IMG/VR virus record: IMGVR_UViG_3300009071_000055
Coordinates: 1-26,618 of that record
Length of the DNA: 26,618 nt
Origin: a virus
Reading direction: 5' to 3' (one strand)
Made by a program: the position numbers and the translations under genes. Below the pieces are notes generated by a model. The model saw only the letters and a program-made list of their open reading frames with translations, had not been told where the DNA came from and ran no database searches. Positions 7,871-16,549 of the stretch are shown here, in pieces (position 1 is the stretch's first letter; every line of letters starts with the position of its first letter).

Positions 7871-8502
7871 TGGGACTTTCACTGATCACAGCGCCAACCA
7901 TCGAGCCGATCACAAATGCAGAACTGTGGGACCACCTTCGTCTCAATCTTTCAGGAAGCCCAGAGCAGCCGACAACGCGAGAGATGAACTCAGCAGCTCA
8001 ATGCCTTTCCGCAGCAGTTGCTCTTATTGATGGCCGAGATGGAATCCTAAATCGGTGCCTCGTTCCACAAACTTGGGAATTGACCATGGACGAATTCCCA
8101 TTCGGAGATCTGATCAGTCTTCCTCTCTCGCCAGTGGTCTCGATCGATAGCATAAAATACACAGATGTGAATGGTGCAGAGCAGACCTTCTCCGCCTCAA
8201 GTTATTCACTTAGTCGTGAAACATATTGGCGACCAATGGTGATTCTTGGTTACAATCAAACATGGCCTTCGACGCGAGTAATCGAAGAGGCTGTCCGGAT
8301 CCGCTTTGTCGCGGGCTTCACTTCAGGCAACTCGCCGGAGGATGCAACCGCCGTTCCCAAGTCACTCAAGCAATTCATACTCCTGATGGCGGGCCACTAC
8401 TTCGAGAGCAGGGAAGCCACTGTGATCGGCACTATCGCAACGGAGCTCCCTCTGGGTGCTAAGTACCTGATCAACCCATTCATGAATAAGGCTGTCGGAT
8501 GA
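7870..8502 (+). CDS. Head-tail connector, phiE125 gp8 / gp6-like
   Basis: This adaptor protein attaches under the portal and receives the tail. The preferred start is ATG 7870, which overlaps the previous stop (TGATG) and follows AGGAG at 7858-7862. An in-frame ATG at 7831 would give only a shadow of the upstream gene. The 210-residue product begins MGLSLITAPTIEPITNAEL, the standard family N-terminus, with helical regions (REMNSAAQCLSAAVALID) flanking the central strands (LPLSPVVSIDSIKY), then RIRFVAGFT and the C-terminal helix LKQFILLMAGHYFESRE. These agree with the phiE125 gp8 family of phage connectors. It overlaps the next gene by four bases. Confidence 0.82.
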   Translation: MGLSLITAPTIEPITNAELWDHLRLNLSGSPEQPTTREMNSAAQCLSAAVALIDGRDGILNRCLVPQTWELTMDEFPFGDLISLPLSPVVSIDSIKYTDVNGAEQTFSASSYSLSRETYWRPMVILGYNQTWPSTRVIEEAVRIRFVAGFTSGNSPEDATAVPKSLKQFILLMAGHYFESREATVIGTIATELPLGAKYLINPFMNKAVG

Positions 8503-8828
8503 AAGCGGGCCAGCTCGATCGAGAGATCATTATCCAGAGTTTCACAGAAAGCCAGGATGCTTCCGGACAGCCGATTCAGAGTTGGGCGACCTTCGCAACG
8601 GTCTTCGCCAACCGCAAGATGGTCAAAGGAAACGAAAGATTTACAAGCGAACAGCGGATGGCCGTTCGCACGGCAACCTTCCGGTTCCGCTGGCTCGCAG
8701 GGATTACGGAGGAGATGAGGATCACTGACGCTGGTTCAATGTATCGGATCCTTGGAATTGCGAGCGATCAGCGGGAAGGTTGGATTGAAATCTCAGCAGC
8801 CGCCACCAATCCGGAGGCAACGCAGTGA
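8499..8828 (+). CDS. Head closure / head-tail adaptor (SPP1 gp16-like)
   Basis: This 109-residue protein follows the Phage_H_T_join pattern. It starts MKAGQLDREIIIQ, continues with the two-part DASGQPIQSWATFATVFA, the strand RTATFRFRWLAGI, and ends with YRILGIASDQREGWIEISA. Members of this family form the ring that closes the connector after packaging and docks the tail terminator. It lies in the expected place between the gp8-like connector and the DUF3168 protein. Its ATG overlaps the upstream stop (ATGA), and its own stop overlaps a GTG start. Confidence 0.85.
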   Translation: MKAGQLDREIIIQSFTESQDASGQPIQSWATFATVFANRKMVKGNERFTSEQRMAVRTATFRFRWLAGITEEMRITDAGSMYRILGIASDQREGWIEISAAATNPEATQ

Positions 8829-9211
8829 CCGTTGAAACCGATATTAGAACAAGGATTGTGGCGGATGGTACGATCTCCGGCCTAGTTGCAACTCGTGTTT
8901 ATCCTTTAGTTCTGCCCCAAAAGCCGACATATCCCGCAATTCGATATGGACGAATCTCCGGACCGCGTAGCCAACTTCTTGATGGGCCTAGCGAATGGGG
9001 TTTTGCAAGAGTAGAATATGATTCATGGGCCACGAGCTACACAGGCGCGCAAACTCTCGCAGCCGCTGTAAGATCGTCCCTGAATGGGTTTATTGGGACG
9101 CTCTCCGGGCGCTCTGTAGTAATTCGACTTGAGAATGAACGGGACGATTTTGAAGAGGCTGACGAACTTTATCGTGTGATTCAGGACTATATTGTCTTGC
9201 ACGAAAACTGA
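8825..9211 (+). CDS. DUF3168 tail terminator / completion protein
   Basis: The 128-residue product has the DUF3168 layout: an N-terminal helix (ETDIRTRIVADGTISGLVA), VYPLVLPQKPTYPAIRY, a central strand ARVEYDSWAT, and a C-terminal VIQDYIVLHEN. Structural work on this family places it as a ring between head connector and tail tube (tail terminator or tail-to-head joining protein). The start is GTG at 8825, overlapping the adaptor stop as GTGA, a coupled junction. A 63-base gap follows and carries the ribosome binding site of the tube gene. Confidence 0.8.
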   Translation: MTVETDIRTRIVADGTISGLVATRVYPLVLPQKPTYPAIRYGRISGPRSQLLDGPSEWGFARVEYDSWATSYTGAQTLAAAVRSSLNGFIGTLSGRSVVIRLENERDDFEEADELYRVIQDYIVLHEN

Positions 9212-9274
9212 TCCCGCTAATGGGAAATGCCTTAACCCTGGCCTTGGGCAAGCCGCAAGCGAAGGAGAACCGTC

Positions 9275-9694
9275 ATGGCGGTTTATGTAGCAGACGGGAC
9301 GATCATCGCTCGCGGCGATGCAGCATCCCCAGAAGTTTTTACGGCAATCGCTCAGGTGGCCAGCATCGGAACCGTTGGTTCTGATCGCGGTCTGATCGAT
9401 GTCACCAATCTTTCGAGCGCTGCTCGGGAATACAAGAAGGCCATTGTTGACGGCCAAGAGATCCAGCTTTCGTGTCAGTGGGATCCGGCCAATGCTATCC
9501 ATGTCCTGCTTCAGGAGACGGATGTCGATGCGGAAACTAGCGTGAACTTCAAGATCACCTTTGCTGATACAAGCACCACGATCGTGACGTTCGCCGCGAT
9601 GGTGACAAACGCCTCTGTGACAAATGTTGAAATCGACAATGTCCTGATGCTCAATGTCACATTGAAGCCGACCGGAGCACTCACCTGGACGTGA
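9275..9694 (+). CDS. Major tail tube protein
   Basis: The 139-residue protein is almost all predicted beta structure. It shows IDVTNLSSAAREYKKAIVDG, a signature of siphovirus tube proteins in which a D(V/T)T turn is followed by a charged helix, then ISLSCQW-like sequence (IQLSCQW), VNFKITFADTST and a closing VTLKPTGALTW. Tube proteins stack as hexamers around the tape measure to form the DNA channel. A strong ribosome binding site (AAGGAGAA) precedes the ATG, which fits the high expression needed. It is preceded by a 63-base and followed by a 43-base non-coding gap. Confidence 0.85.
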   Translation: MAVYVADGTIIARGDAASPEVFTAIAQVASIGTVGSDRGLIDVTNLSSAAREYKKAIVDGQEIQLSCQWDPANAIHVLLQETDVDAETSVNFKITFADTSTTIVTFAAMVTNASVTNVEIDNVLMLNVTLKPTGALTWT

Positions 9695-9737
9695 TCACTT
9701 GATCTCGCCTAGACGCTAAACAAAAGGAGGATGCCAG

Positions 9738-10121
9738 ATGCCACCCAAGAAACTAGAAGGAGACTTCCTTGCCCGCGCCAAGTCAGCACATCAGATTGAG
9801 AAGGTTGATGTGCCTGGCATGGCCGGGGAGGATGCCTACATCAAGACCCTTTCCGCTTCCGAGGTCCGCTTGATCACGGAAGCCTGTCGCATTGTTGATG
9901 ATGATAAAACGGACGTCGAAGAAACGTATGACAATGCCAAGCTGATCCTAATGATCATGGCAGCTTGCATTGTTGATGGCAAAGGAGATCGTCTTATCCC
10001 GGTAGGACGCCACAAAGAGATCGAGGATCTGCCAAATTCAATCAAGCTGGCGCTCCAAGGAAAAGCGCTGGAAGTCAACGGGATGGGCGGATCTGAGAAA
10101 GAAGAAGAGGGAAACGACTAG
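9738..10121 (+). CDS. Tail assembly chaperone, lambda gpG-like
   Basis: The 127-residue protein begins MPPKKLEGDFLARA and contains VPGMAGEDAYIKTLSASEVR, a helical central part (AKLILMIMAACIVDG) and an acidic end. This fits the shorter of the two tail chaperones that coat the tape measure during assembly. AAAGGAGG precedes the ATG. Near its 3' end is a canonical slippery heptamer, so a fraction of ribosomes should bypass the TAG at 10119-10121 and make a G-T fusion. It sits between tube and tape-measure genes, the standard position. Confidence 0.85.
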   Translation: MPPKKLEGDFLARAKSAHQIEKVDVPGMAGEDAYIKTLSASEVRLITEACRIVDDDKTDVEETYDNAKLILMIMAACIVDGKGDRLIPVGRHKEIEDLPNSIKLALQGKALEVNGMGGSEKEEEGND

Positions 10122-10139
10122 CGGGTGACGGGCGTCGCC
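10109..10139 (+). promoter_or_regulatory. Programmed -1 ribosomal frameshift signal
   Basis: The heptamer G GGA AAC occupies 10109-10115 and is phased so that GGA and AAC are zero-frame codons of the G chaperone. It fits the X XXY YYZ rule and differs from the lambda site (G GGA AAG) only in the last base. Downstream a hairpin can form, GGTGAC (10124-10129) with GTCGCC (10134-10139) including one G-U pair, about eight bases after the heptamer, a spacing typical for stimulators. The zero-frame stop TAG (10119-10121) lies between. The -1 frame is open from 10097 through to 10471. Confidence 0.88.
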
Positions 10140-10471
10140 GATTTCTATATCGCCTTGCCCTAGCCCTTGGAATACCCAACGTCGACATCTTGGAGGACAG
10201 TTTAACTGATGCACAGCTTACTGAATGGCAGCAGTTCTACTCGGTCGAACCTTGGGGGTCTGAAATGGATTTCTTCCGATCGGGAATTGTTGCGTCTGCT
10301 GCAATCAACGCCTCTCCCAACCGCAAGCAAGGGTCAAAGGGTTCAAGCCCAAAGGACTTCATGCCAACGTTTGAGAAGCCAGTGAGGCCAAAAACAGCCT
10401 ATCAAGAGCATCCACTTCGGAATGATTTGATGGCTGCATTCGGGGCAAGGAACAAGAAAGCTGATGGCTGA
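10115..10471 (+). CDS. Tail assembly chaperone T domain, made as G-T fusion
   Basis: This frame is read after the -1 shift and adds 118 residues to 126 from the G chaperone, giving a fusion of about 244. The conserved T-type motif begins RRRFLYRLALALGIPNVDIL and continues WQQFYSVEPWGSEMDF, the pattern of DUF4035/gpT-like proteins. RLALALGIPN lies upstream of the only local start (TTG 10190), so a free-standing gene from that TTG would lose half of the conserved motif. This supports the fusion reading. The C-terminal part (PKDFMPTFEKP, then LMAAFGARNKKADG) is basic. In lambda the T part recruits tail tube protein to the chaperone-coated tape measure. The gene ends eight bases inside the next one. 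Confidence 0.85.
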   Translation, partial: RLAGDGRRRFLYRLALALGIPNVDILEDSLTDAQLTEWQQFYSVEPWGSEMDFFRSGIVASAAINASPNRKQGSKGSSPKDFMPTFEKPVRPKTAYQEHPLRNDLMAAFGARNKKADG

Positions 10472-10889
10472 GACGATCACATTCAACATCGAGGGTGCAA
10501 AGGAGATGGAACGCGTCCTCGATCTTCTTGGGCCGCAAATTGCTAGAAGTCTGGGGCAGGCAGCAGCTCGCGCCGGTGCAAAGATTATTGTGGAAGAGGC
10601 CAAGCGACTTGTCCCTGTCCAGACAGGAGATTTGAAAGAGAGCATAGTGATCAAGGCTCTTCCGAATAGAGCACGAGGGGAGGATCAGGCAGGGGTTTTA
10701 ATCGGGTTTGAAAAGCCGACAAGCAGAATAGCACATCTTGTCGAGTTCGGGACTTCTAATTCAGCGGCTCAACCTTTTATGCGCCCAGCAATGGATGGAA
10801 AAGCCCCAGATGCGCTTGATGCAATGGGGAAAAGTATGGCTGCTGGAATCAAGCGCGAAGCCAACAAGTTGTCAAAAGGCAAAGGATAG
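10464..10889 (+). CDS. HK97 gp10-like tail completion protein
   Basis: The 141-residue protein has the HK97-gp10_like pattern. A helix (QIARSLGQAAARAGAKIIVE) leads into EAKRLVPVQTGDLKESIVIK, a central GVLIGFEKP, then AHLVEFGTSNSAAQPFMRPA near the C-terminus. The PVxTGxL and HxxEFGT...AxPFMRPA motifs are diagnostic. The family is involved in joining or completing the tail. It is usually encoded between the head-tail adaptor and tail terminator genes, but here it follows the chaperones and precedes the tape measure. Its ATG overlaps the T-domain frame by eight bases. Confidence 0.85.
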   Translation: MAETITFNIEGAKEMERVLDLLGPQIARSLGQAAARAGAKIIVEEAKRLVPVQTGDLKESIVIKALPNRARGEDQAGVLIGFEKPTSRIAHLVEFGTSNSAAQPFMRPAMDGKAPDALDAMGKSMAAGIKREANKLSKGKG

Positions 10890-10892
10890 ACC

Positions 10893-13800
10893 ATGGCTTC
10901 CATCGGTTCACTTACTGCCGACCTGCGACTAGAGAGTGCTTCCTTTACTCGTGACATAGCAAAGGCGACAAGCACAATATCTAAAAGCTCCAAGAGGATG
11001 GAGCAGGACATGCGCCGCGTCAAGAAAGCGGCAGCAGGTGTAAACAAAAGTTTCTCCCAACTGAAGAATGCGGCTGGCGCATTGGCTGGTGCTCTGGCGG
11101 TTCGGCAATTTGTGCGCTTCACATCAGCAGCGATTGATAGTGCTGATGCGATCGCAAAGACATCCAAGCAGTTGGGCGTCGCAACCGACGCGTTGCAGCG
11201 ATACAGGATCGAGGCGTCGCTTGCTGGCGTTGAAACAGCGCAAGTCGACAAGGCACTTGGCGCATTTACAAAGCGCGTTGGCGAGCTTCGAGTTGGCACG
11301 GGCGCGCTTGCTACACTGCTGGGCGAGACGAACGTCCAGCTAGAGGCACAGCTGAAGGCTGCATCATCAACAGAGGTAGCATTCCGCCTGATGCTGCAGG
11401 CAATCGACGACGCGCCGACGAGCTTCGACAAGGTCGCGCTGTCTGCTGCAGCTTTCTCTCGAACAGCCGGCATCGCAATGGTGAACCTGGCTGCGAACGT
11501 CGGACAGCTGGACGCAGAGATGGTGCAGCTTGTCACACGCTCGTCTGAAGTCCTGGCTGCTGGCGAAAAGCTCAAAGACGAATTCACACTGTTAAGTGAG
11601 AGCTTCAGTGTGGGCTTCGACACTGCTCTCATTACGAACCTGACAGGCTCCGTCCAGGCGGCTGCCGACACAATGCGACAAGCGCAGCAGATCGGCGAGG
11701 ACTTCGGCTTTGCCGTAGGGCAGGCGATGCGAGCACTCGCTGTTGCGGCCAGGATCGTCGGCCAGAACCTGCGCGAGCTTGTCACAATCATTACTGGCTT
11801 GATCGCGATGAAGCTCGCCAGCTTCCTGATCGGCGCATCTATTGCCATGCTCAAGTTCGGCAAGACGATCCTCGCTGTTTCTAGGGGAACGCTGCTCCTT
11901 TCGACTATCATGCGTCGATCAGGCATCGGGGCACTTGCGTCGATTGTGATCAGCATTACTGCGGCCGCAGCGGCTTGGGAGGCTTTCGGCGAAGACGCTG
12001 TCGCAGCCATGGATCGTATGACGGGCGGCATGGACGATCAGCTTGCAGCCATGGGCGAATTGAGCGACGTCACGGACGACCTCGACAGCACGTTCGAAGA
12101 TTTTATGAAGACACAGAGGGACCATCTTCAGATCGCAGAACACGCCCTGCGTGCGCACCACGAGGGTGCTGAAGCAGTCGCACTCCACGAGGCTGCTGTC
12201 GTCATCTTCAACCAAGAGATTGCTGCTGGCATTGAGCTGACGACCGAGCAACGCAAGGAAATGGCTGCCCTGATCATTGCGACAAATAAACAGGTCCAGG
12301 CGCTAGAGGATGTCAAGGAGGCAGAGCAAGACGCAAGCGATGCCGCAGCGGATTACTTGCAGACACTGCGCGATCAGGAACGCGCAGCGCAAGAGGCATA
12401 CCAACAGCCCTTCCTTAATGCGATCGGCAGTGTGCAAGGCGCTTTCGCAGACATGTTTGAGAGTGTCTTCGAGGGAGGTGTCAACAGCTTCGGCGAGCTA
12501 GCTAATGCGGTGAAGCGCATTATGATCAAGCTTGCTGCTGAAGTTGCTACGCTGATGGTGTTCCGTCCTATTGTCGGAGGCACTCTTTCTGCATCCGGAT
12601 TGCCAGGCCTCGGAGCTCAGCTAACAGGCTCCCCCATCGGGGGAGGAAGTGGTGGGGGGCTGGGCTCCTTTACCGGAGGTGGCATCCCCACGCCTCCCAC
12701 CTCTTTCCTTGGCGACGGATTTGGCATTGGATCGTCGATCAATTCCTTTGGCTCTTCGTTCGGTTTTGCGCAGACAGCTTCCTCATTAACAGCGGCGGGT
12801 TCTGGCGGTGGCGCATTTGCGGCGGGCGTTGCTGGCCCACCTTCATTAGCAGGAGGCACTTTTGGAGCCACAACGCTAACAGGGATGCTCGGTGGTGTTG
12901 GTGCTGGATTCGGCACTGGCATGTTCGTCAACAGTTTGCTTGGCGGCAACGAGACGGGCGGAATGGTTGGTTCAGGCCTTGGCGCTACAGCAGGGGCAAT
13001 TATTGGGTCGGTGGTTCCTGTCATTGGCACAGTGATCGGCGGCATGATCGGTGGCGCTCTTGGTGGCGCGGTCGGTGGCTTGTTCGGCAGCAGCGGAGGT
13101 GTTGGGCCGAATGCCGCTGCAAGGGTGATTGGCTCATCCGTATCGCCTGAACTAGGATTTAGAATTGGCGGCAGCGGCGCGGACAATGGCGGGAATCTTG
13201 CTGGAGTCAAAGCGGAAGCGCAAAAAGCCGTCGATGCGCTCAACGGAATCAAGGATGCTCTCGATCTCGGTTTCACCAACACTGTTTCCCAGACCTTGGG
13301 AGCGACCAACAACTTCATCGGCCAAGGAAGAGGTGTCGGAGGTTTCCGATCTGCTGAAGCTCTGGTGAATGCTTTCATGAGTCGTGGGGGCTTCAGCAGT
13401 GAAAACAAGGATATTGAGAGGATCGTAAAAGGCTCGACCGCGAAAACTCTCCAAGAGAACATCACATTGCTCAGTTCTATTCCCGGATTGATCGGACCTG
13501 TAACAAGTGCCTTTGATTTGGCGACTAAGGCTGTGAATGATAACTTCGACAAGATTGCAGAAAAGGCGACCAAATTCGGATTAAGCATTACGAAGGTTGA
13601 AGCTGGACGTGCTAAGGCGATGGAGGATTTGCGCCTTCAGGCACAAGCACCTTTCATCGCAGACGCCATGAACGTCGTTCAGTTCCTAAACGCCCAAAGC
13701 CTGTCTGGCGGATCTTCCCTGTCCCCAACAGAACGACTCGCCGAAGCGCAACGTCAATATGAAGACATCCTTGGTCGGGTGCAGGGAGGAGAGGCTGGCT

Positions 13801-14075
13801 TGGGCGGAGCTCTTACGTCTGCCGCATCGAACTTCCTTGCCTTTGGCCGCGCCCAGTTCGCGTCCAGTGGAGCCTTTGCAGGAATCGAGAGTTCAGTTCG
13901 AGGGGACTTGCTGGATGTCGCGGAGAATATATCCAGCGAGGACTTTTTCCAGGCTCAGATCGAAGCAACAAGGCAGCAGACAGAAGTGATTGCGGATGGC
14001 CAGGACCAGTCGAACAGCCTGCTTGATATCCTGATCAAGGAGATCCAAACCCTGCGCCGGGAGATGGCAGCGTGA
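10893..14075 (+). CDS. Tail tape measure protein
   Basis: This 1060-residue protein sets tail length and is ejected with the DNA. The N-terminal 450 residues are helical: ADLRLESASFTRDIAKATST, then KSFSQLKNAAGALAGALAV, the common start of phage tape measures of this type. Hydrophobic segments around 290-370 (LVTIITGLIAMKLASFLIGA; LASIVISITAAAAAW) may insert into the host membrane. A second helical stretch (about 400-510) precedes PFLNAIGSVQGAFADMFESV and a Gly-rich low-complexity part (about 570-730), including GGMIGGALGGAVGGLFGSS. The C-terminal 330 residues are again helical and end with LLDILIKEIQTLRREMAA. At the usual 1.5 Angstrom per residue the tail would be roughly 150 nm, an estimate only. 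No lysozyme or peptidase domain is evident. Confidence 0.92.
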   Translation: MASIGSLTADLRLESASFTRDIAKATSTISKSSKRMEQDMRRVKKAAAGVNKSFSQLKNAAGALAGALAVRQFVRFTSAAIDSADAIAKTSKQLGVATDALQRYRIEASLAGVETAQVDKALGAFTKRVGELRVGTGALATLLGETNVQLEAQLKAASSTEVAFRLMLQAIDDAPTSFDKVALSAAAFSRTAGIAMVNLAANVGQLDAEMVQLVTRSSEVLAAGEKLKDEFTLLSESFSVGFDTALITNLTGSVQAAADTMRQAQQIGEDFGFAVGQAMRALAVAARIVGQNLRELVTIITGLIAMKLASFLIGASIAMLKFGKTILAVSRGTLLLSTIMRRSGIGALASIVISITAAAAAWEAFGEDAVAAMDRMTGGMDDQLAAMGELSDVTDDLDSTFEDFMKTQRDHLQIAEHALRAHHEGAEAVALHEAAVVIFNQEIAAGIELTTEQRKEMAALIIATNKQVQALEDVKEAEQDASDAAADYLQTLRDQERAAQEAYQQPFLNAIGSVQGAFADMFESVFEGGVNSFGELANAVKRIMIKLAAEVATLMVFRPIVGGTLSASGLPGLGAQLTGSPIGGGSGGGLGSFTGGGIPTPPTSFLGDGFGIGSSINSFGSSFGFAQTASSLTAAGSGGGAFAAGVAGPPSLAGGTFGATTLTGMLGGVGAGFGTGMFVNSLLGGNETGGMVGSGLGATAGAIIGSVVPVIGTVIGGMIGGALGGAVGGLFGSSGGVGPNAAARVIGSSVSPELGFRIGGSGADNGGNLAGVKAEAQKAVDALNGIKDALDLGFTNTVSQTLGATNNFIGQGRGVGGFRSAEALVNAFMSRGGFSSENKDIERIVKGSTAKTLQENITLLSSIPGLIGPVTSAFDLATKAVNDNFDKIAEKATKFGLSITKVEAGRAKAMEDLRLQAQAPFIADAMNVVQFLNAQSLSGGSSLSPTERLAEAQRQYEDILGRVQGGEAGLGGALTSAASNFLAFGRAQFASSGAFAGIESSVRGDLLDVAENISSEDFFQAQIEATRQQTEVIADGQDQSNSLLDILIKEIQTLRREMAA

Positions 14076-15760
14076 GCGTCTTCCCCTTAGCATCAGATCC
14101 AGTCGCACGGTCCTATCCTCCGGCCAATGCAAGCCAAGCCTGGGTGGACCTGGTTGAGTCATCGGAAGGCTCTGGCCAATACCTCCTTGAGATCCTCACA
14201 TATATCGGCGGGATCACTCGCTCTGGCGGCTTGGCAACGGTGGCTGAAATACCAGTGGCGAGCAATCCGCCAAACTCTGGAGTCAACACAGGCCAGATAA
14301 CGCTGACTTATGCTGACAGGAATTGGGTTGGCGAGCCGGATGCCGTGAACAAGGCAAATGTGTTCTATGAAGATCGCGTGACAGACCCGCTCACTGCATC
14401 ACGGACCATCCCGATCCTCCCAGAGCAAGAGAGGCGGGTTCAGCGCCAACTCGGCGAGGTTGTGATTGCGAACGGTGATGGCGCGCTTGATCAAATCGTT
14501 CTGTCATACGCTGTGGATGGTCGGCAAGTGCGCATCCTTTATGGACCACTCATGGGTGCGTATGAAGATTTCAAACTCATTGCAGACGTTGTCGCGACAG
14601 GTTGGGATGTTGACGACCTTAGTGTAAAGATGAAAATCCAAGACCGCTCCTTCAGCCTAGACCTTCCGCTGCAGACCAGCCTTTATTCCGGCGCAGGAGG
14701 GGCCAACGGCACAGTTGATATTCAGGGCAAGCCCGTCCCTCTAACTTTCGGACGTTGTCGCAATGTAGCACCATTGATGGTTGATCCTGCCAACTTGATA
14801 TATCAAGTCCACGACGGACTCATCCAAGCAATCGACGGGGTGTTCGATCGCGGCTTGGCATTGACGGCAGCTTCGGATCGGGCTGACTATGCTGCCCTTT
14901 CATCGGCGTCAATCTCATCTGGCCAATACGACACTTGCCTGGCACTTGGGCTTTTCCGTCTTGGCGGATCACCATCTGGCCTTGTGACTGCCGACGTGAG
15001 AGGAGACGCGACCGGAGGCTATGCCGACACGCTCGACGTAATCTGTCTCCGAATCTTGAAGACCTGGCACGGCCTTGACCCTTCTTTTATCGACGACAGC
15101 ACCTTTGCTGGTGCGGCAGCAATCGCCGGAGAGCTGGGAATCCATATCACTGCCAATGAAAATCCTACGACAAGCCAAGTCATCAATGCTCTAATCGGCT
15201 CAACCGCTGGTTGGTGGGGCGCGGCTCGTGACGGCCACATTCGGGCTGGCCGTCTATCGCCGCCAGAGGACAGAACAGCTTCACTGCGCCTCGACCAATT
15301 TAACGTCCTGTCTGTTGAACCATCAACGGTGCCGCTAACACGTTGGCGTCAACGTGTTATGTATCGTCGAAATTGGGTCGTTCAGCGCGGAGAGGATCTT
15401 GCCGGATCAGTCACAGACACTCGTCGCCAGTTGCTCGCAGAGCCGGGATACGTGTTCACTGCTGCTGATGTCTCGGTCAAGGTTCGACACCTCAGAGCGG
15501 AAGATCCTGCCCCTCTGGTATCGCTTTATGAGAATGAGGCTGATGCGGAGACCCTGGCCGATTTCCTCCTCAACCTCCATTCCGCCGATCGGCAGCTAGT
15601 ATTTGTGCCTGTAAAAAGGTTAGGATATAAGCTGGACTTGCAGCAAGTCGTTCACCTTACATGGCCGCGATTTGGCTTGAGCAACGGGAAAAACTTTATG
15701 GTTGTCGGGATTGAGGAGAGCGCTGTGAATGATCTTACCACTTTGATCCTCTGGGGATAG
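14072..15760 (+). CDS. Tail tip / hub-like structural protein
   Basis: This 562-residue protein directly follows the tape measure, where the distal tail and hub proteins are normally encoded. The N-terminal half has Dit-like strand-rich sequence (GSGQYLLEILTYIGGITRSG, ERRVQRQLGEVVIANGDG, YEDFKLIADVVATGWDVDD). The middle has VPLTFGRCRNVAPLMVDPAN and QVHDGLIQAIDGVFDRG, a block seen in tail proteins of alphaproteobacterial phages. The C-terminus (VFVPVKRLGYKLDLQQVVHL, then MVVGIEESAVNDLTTLILWG) resembles the end of hub/gpJ-type proteins. No catalytic motif is seen. The start is GTG 14072, overlapping the tape-measure stop as GTGA, with GGGAGAT upstream. Exact role (distal tail versus hub) is inferred. 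Confidence 0.7.
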   Translation: MSVFPLASDPVARSYPPANASQAWVDLVESSEGSGQYLLEILTYIGGITRSGGLATVAEIPVASNPPNSGVNTGQITLTYADRNWVGEPDAVNKANVFYEDRVTDPLTASRTIPILPEQERRVQRQLGEVVIANGDGALDQIVLSYAVDGRQVRILYGPLMGAYEDFKLIADVVATGWDVDDLSVKMKIQDRSFSLDLPLQTSLYSGAGGANGTVDIQGKPVPLTFGRCRNVAPLMVDPANLIYQVHDGLIQAIDGVFDRGLALTAASDRADYAALSSASISSGQYDTCLALGLFRLGGSPSGLVTADVRGDATGGYADTLDVICLRILKTWHGLDPSFIDDSTFAGAAAIAGELGIHITANENPTTSQVINALIGSTAGWWGAARDGHIRAGRLSPPEDRTASLRLDQFNVLSVEPSTVPLTRWRQRVMYRRNWVVQRGEDLAGSVTDTRRQLLAEPGYVFTAADVSVKVRHLRAEDPAPLVSLYENEADAETLADFLLNLHSADRQLVFVPVKRLGYKLDLQQVVHLTWPRFGLSNGKNFMVVGIEESAVNDLTTLILWG

Positions 15761-15763
15761 GCC

Positions 15764-16549
15764 ATGCCAGCGGGAAAGATATTATTGAGCTGGGAGAATC
15801 AGGTTGACAGCTCCAGTGCAATCTTGACTTCGTCACAACACGTCGGCGATCTATCAATCAGCAATGTTGCTGATTCGATTATTGGGCGACGCTGGAGGAC
15901 GACGAGCCTGACAGCCTATGGCCAGATTGACTTTGGCTCGAACAAGACGATCGGAGTGCTCGGTCTGCGCTTTCCCAGAGACACACCCTTCCCGACCGCA
16001 GGGACAGTCAACCACGCCCTCGACGCAAACGGCGGGACCGCTGGGGCCGGGGTGGCCTATTCGTCCCCTAGCACACCAATAGACACCACGACCGGCTATG
16101 GCTACCACTCCCACATCCTAGCATCTCCAGTGACTGCCCGATATTGGCGCTTCACTTTCAATGTGTCCGGCGTTGGCTACATCGATGTTGGCCGCGCCTG
16201 GGCCGGGGAGGCTTGGCGACCAACGTACAATATTGTTCTTGGTTACGAAGACGGTTGGGCAGACCTCTCCCGCGCGTCTCGATCGCAGAGATCGGGAGCC
16301 GAGTTTATCGATGTGCGACCTCGGCAGCGGGAGTTCGCCTTTGGCCTTGAGGCTCTATCAGACGCGGAGAAGAATGATATTAGAGAGATGGGGAGGATCA
16401 CAGGCGTCTCTAATCAGCTTTTGTTTATCAAAGATCCAGCCGCCCCTTCTCAGGAGTCTGTCATTGGTCGCATGGCTCAGACAACTGCGATTCGCCATCG
16501 CAATATCCCAATCCACTCCAAACCATTTTCAATCAGGGAGAGCCTGTAA
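15764..16549 (+). CDS. Tail protein with galactose-binding-like domain
   Basis: The product is 261 residues. The first about 155 residues look like a jelly-roll of discoidin/galactose-binding type: DSIIGRRWRTTSLTAYGQID, IGVLGLRFPRDTPF, PVTARYWRFTFNVS and YIDVGRAWAG, where the WR...ARYWR strand pair is typical. The rest (EFAFGLEALSDAEKNDIREM) looks like a short tail-attachment domain. Such proteins often bind surface polysaccharide, but the sugar and the binding residues cannot be assigned. It starts three bases after the hub-like gene and its TAA overlaps the fibre ATG by one base. Confidence 0.65.
   Translation: MPAGKILLSWENQVDSSSAILTSSQHVGDLSISNVADSIIGRRWRTTSLTAYGQIDFGSNKTIGVLGLRFPRDTPFPTAGTVNHALDANGGTAGAGVAYSSPSTPIDTTTGYGYHSHILASPVTARYWRFTFNVSGVGYIDVGRAWAGEAWRPTYNIVLGYEDGWADLSRASRSQRSGAEFIDVRPRQREFAFGLEALSDAEKNDIREMGRITGVSNQLLFIKDPAAPSQESVIGRMAQTTAIRHRNIPIHSKPFSIRESL

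Noticed and set aside
10190-10471. Stand-alone T chaperone from TTG 10190
   Set aside because: It would lose RLALALGIPN of the conserved motif and has the weak start TTG. The upstream -1 frame with a slippery site explains it better.
10769-12031. Long open frame (420 codons) on the minus strand across the tape-measure gene
   Set aside because: Ser/Ala/Pro-rich translation without family features, antisense to a certain gene whose codon bias explains the lack of stops.
12617-13588. Proline-rich 323-codon frame on the minus strand
   Set aside because: It mirrors the Gly-rich part of the tape measure (GGN codons read as NCC), so it is a composition artefact.
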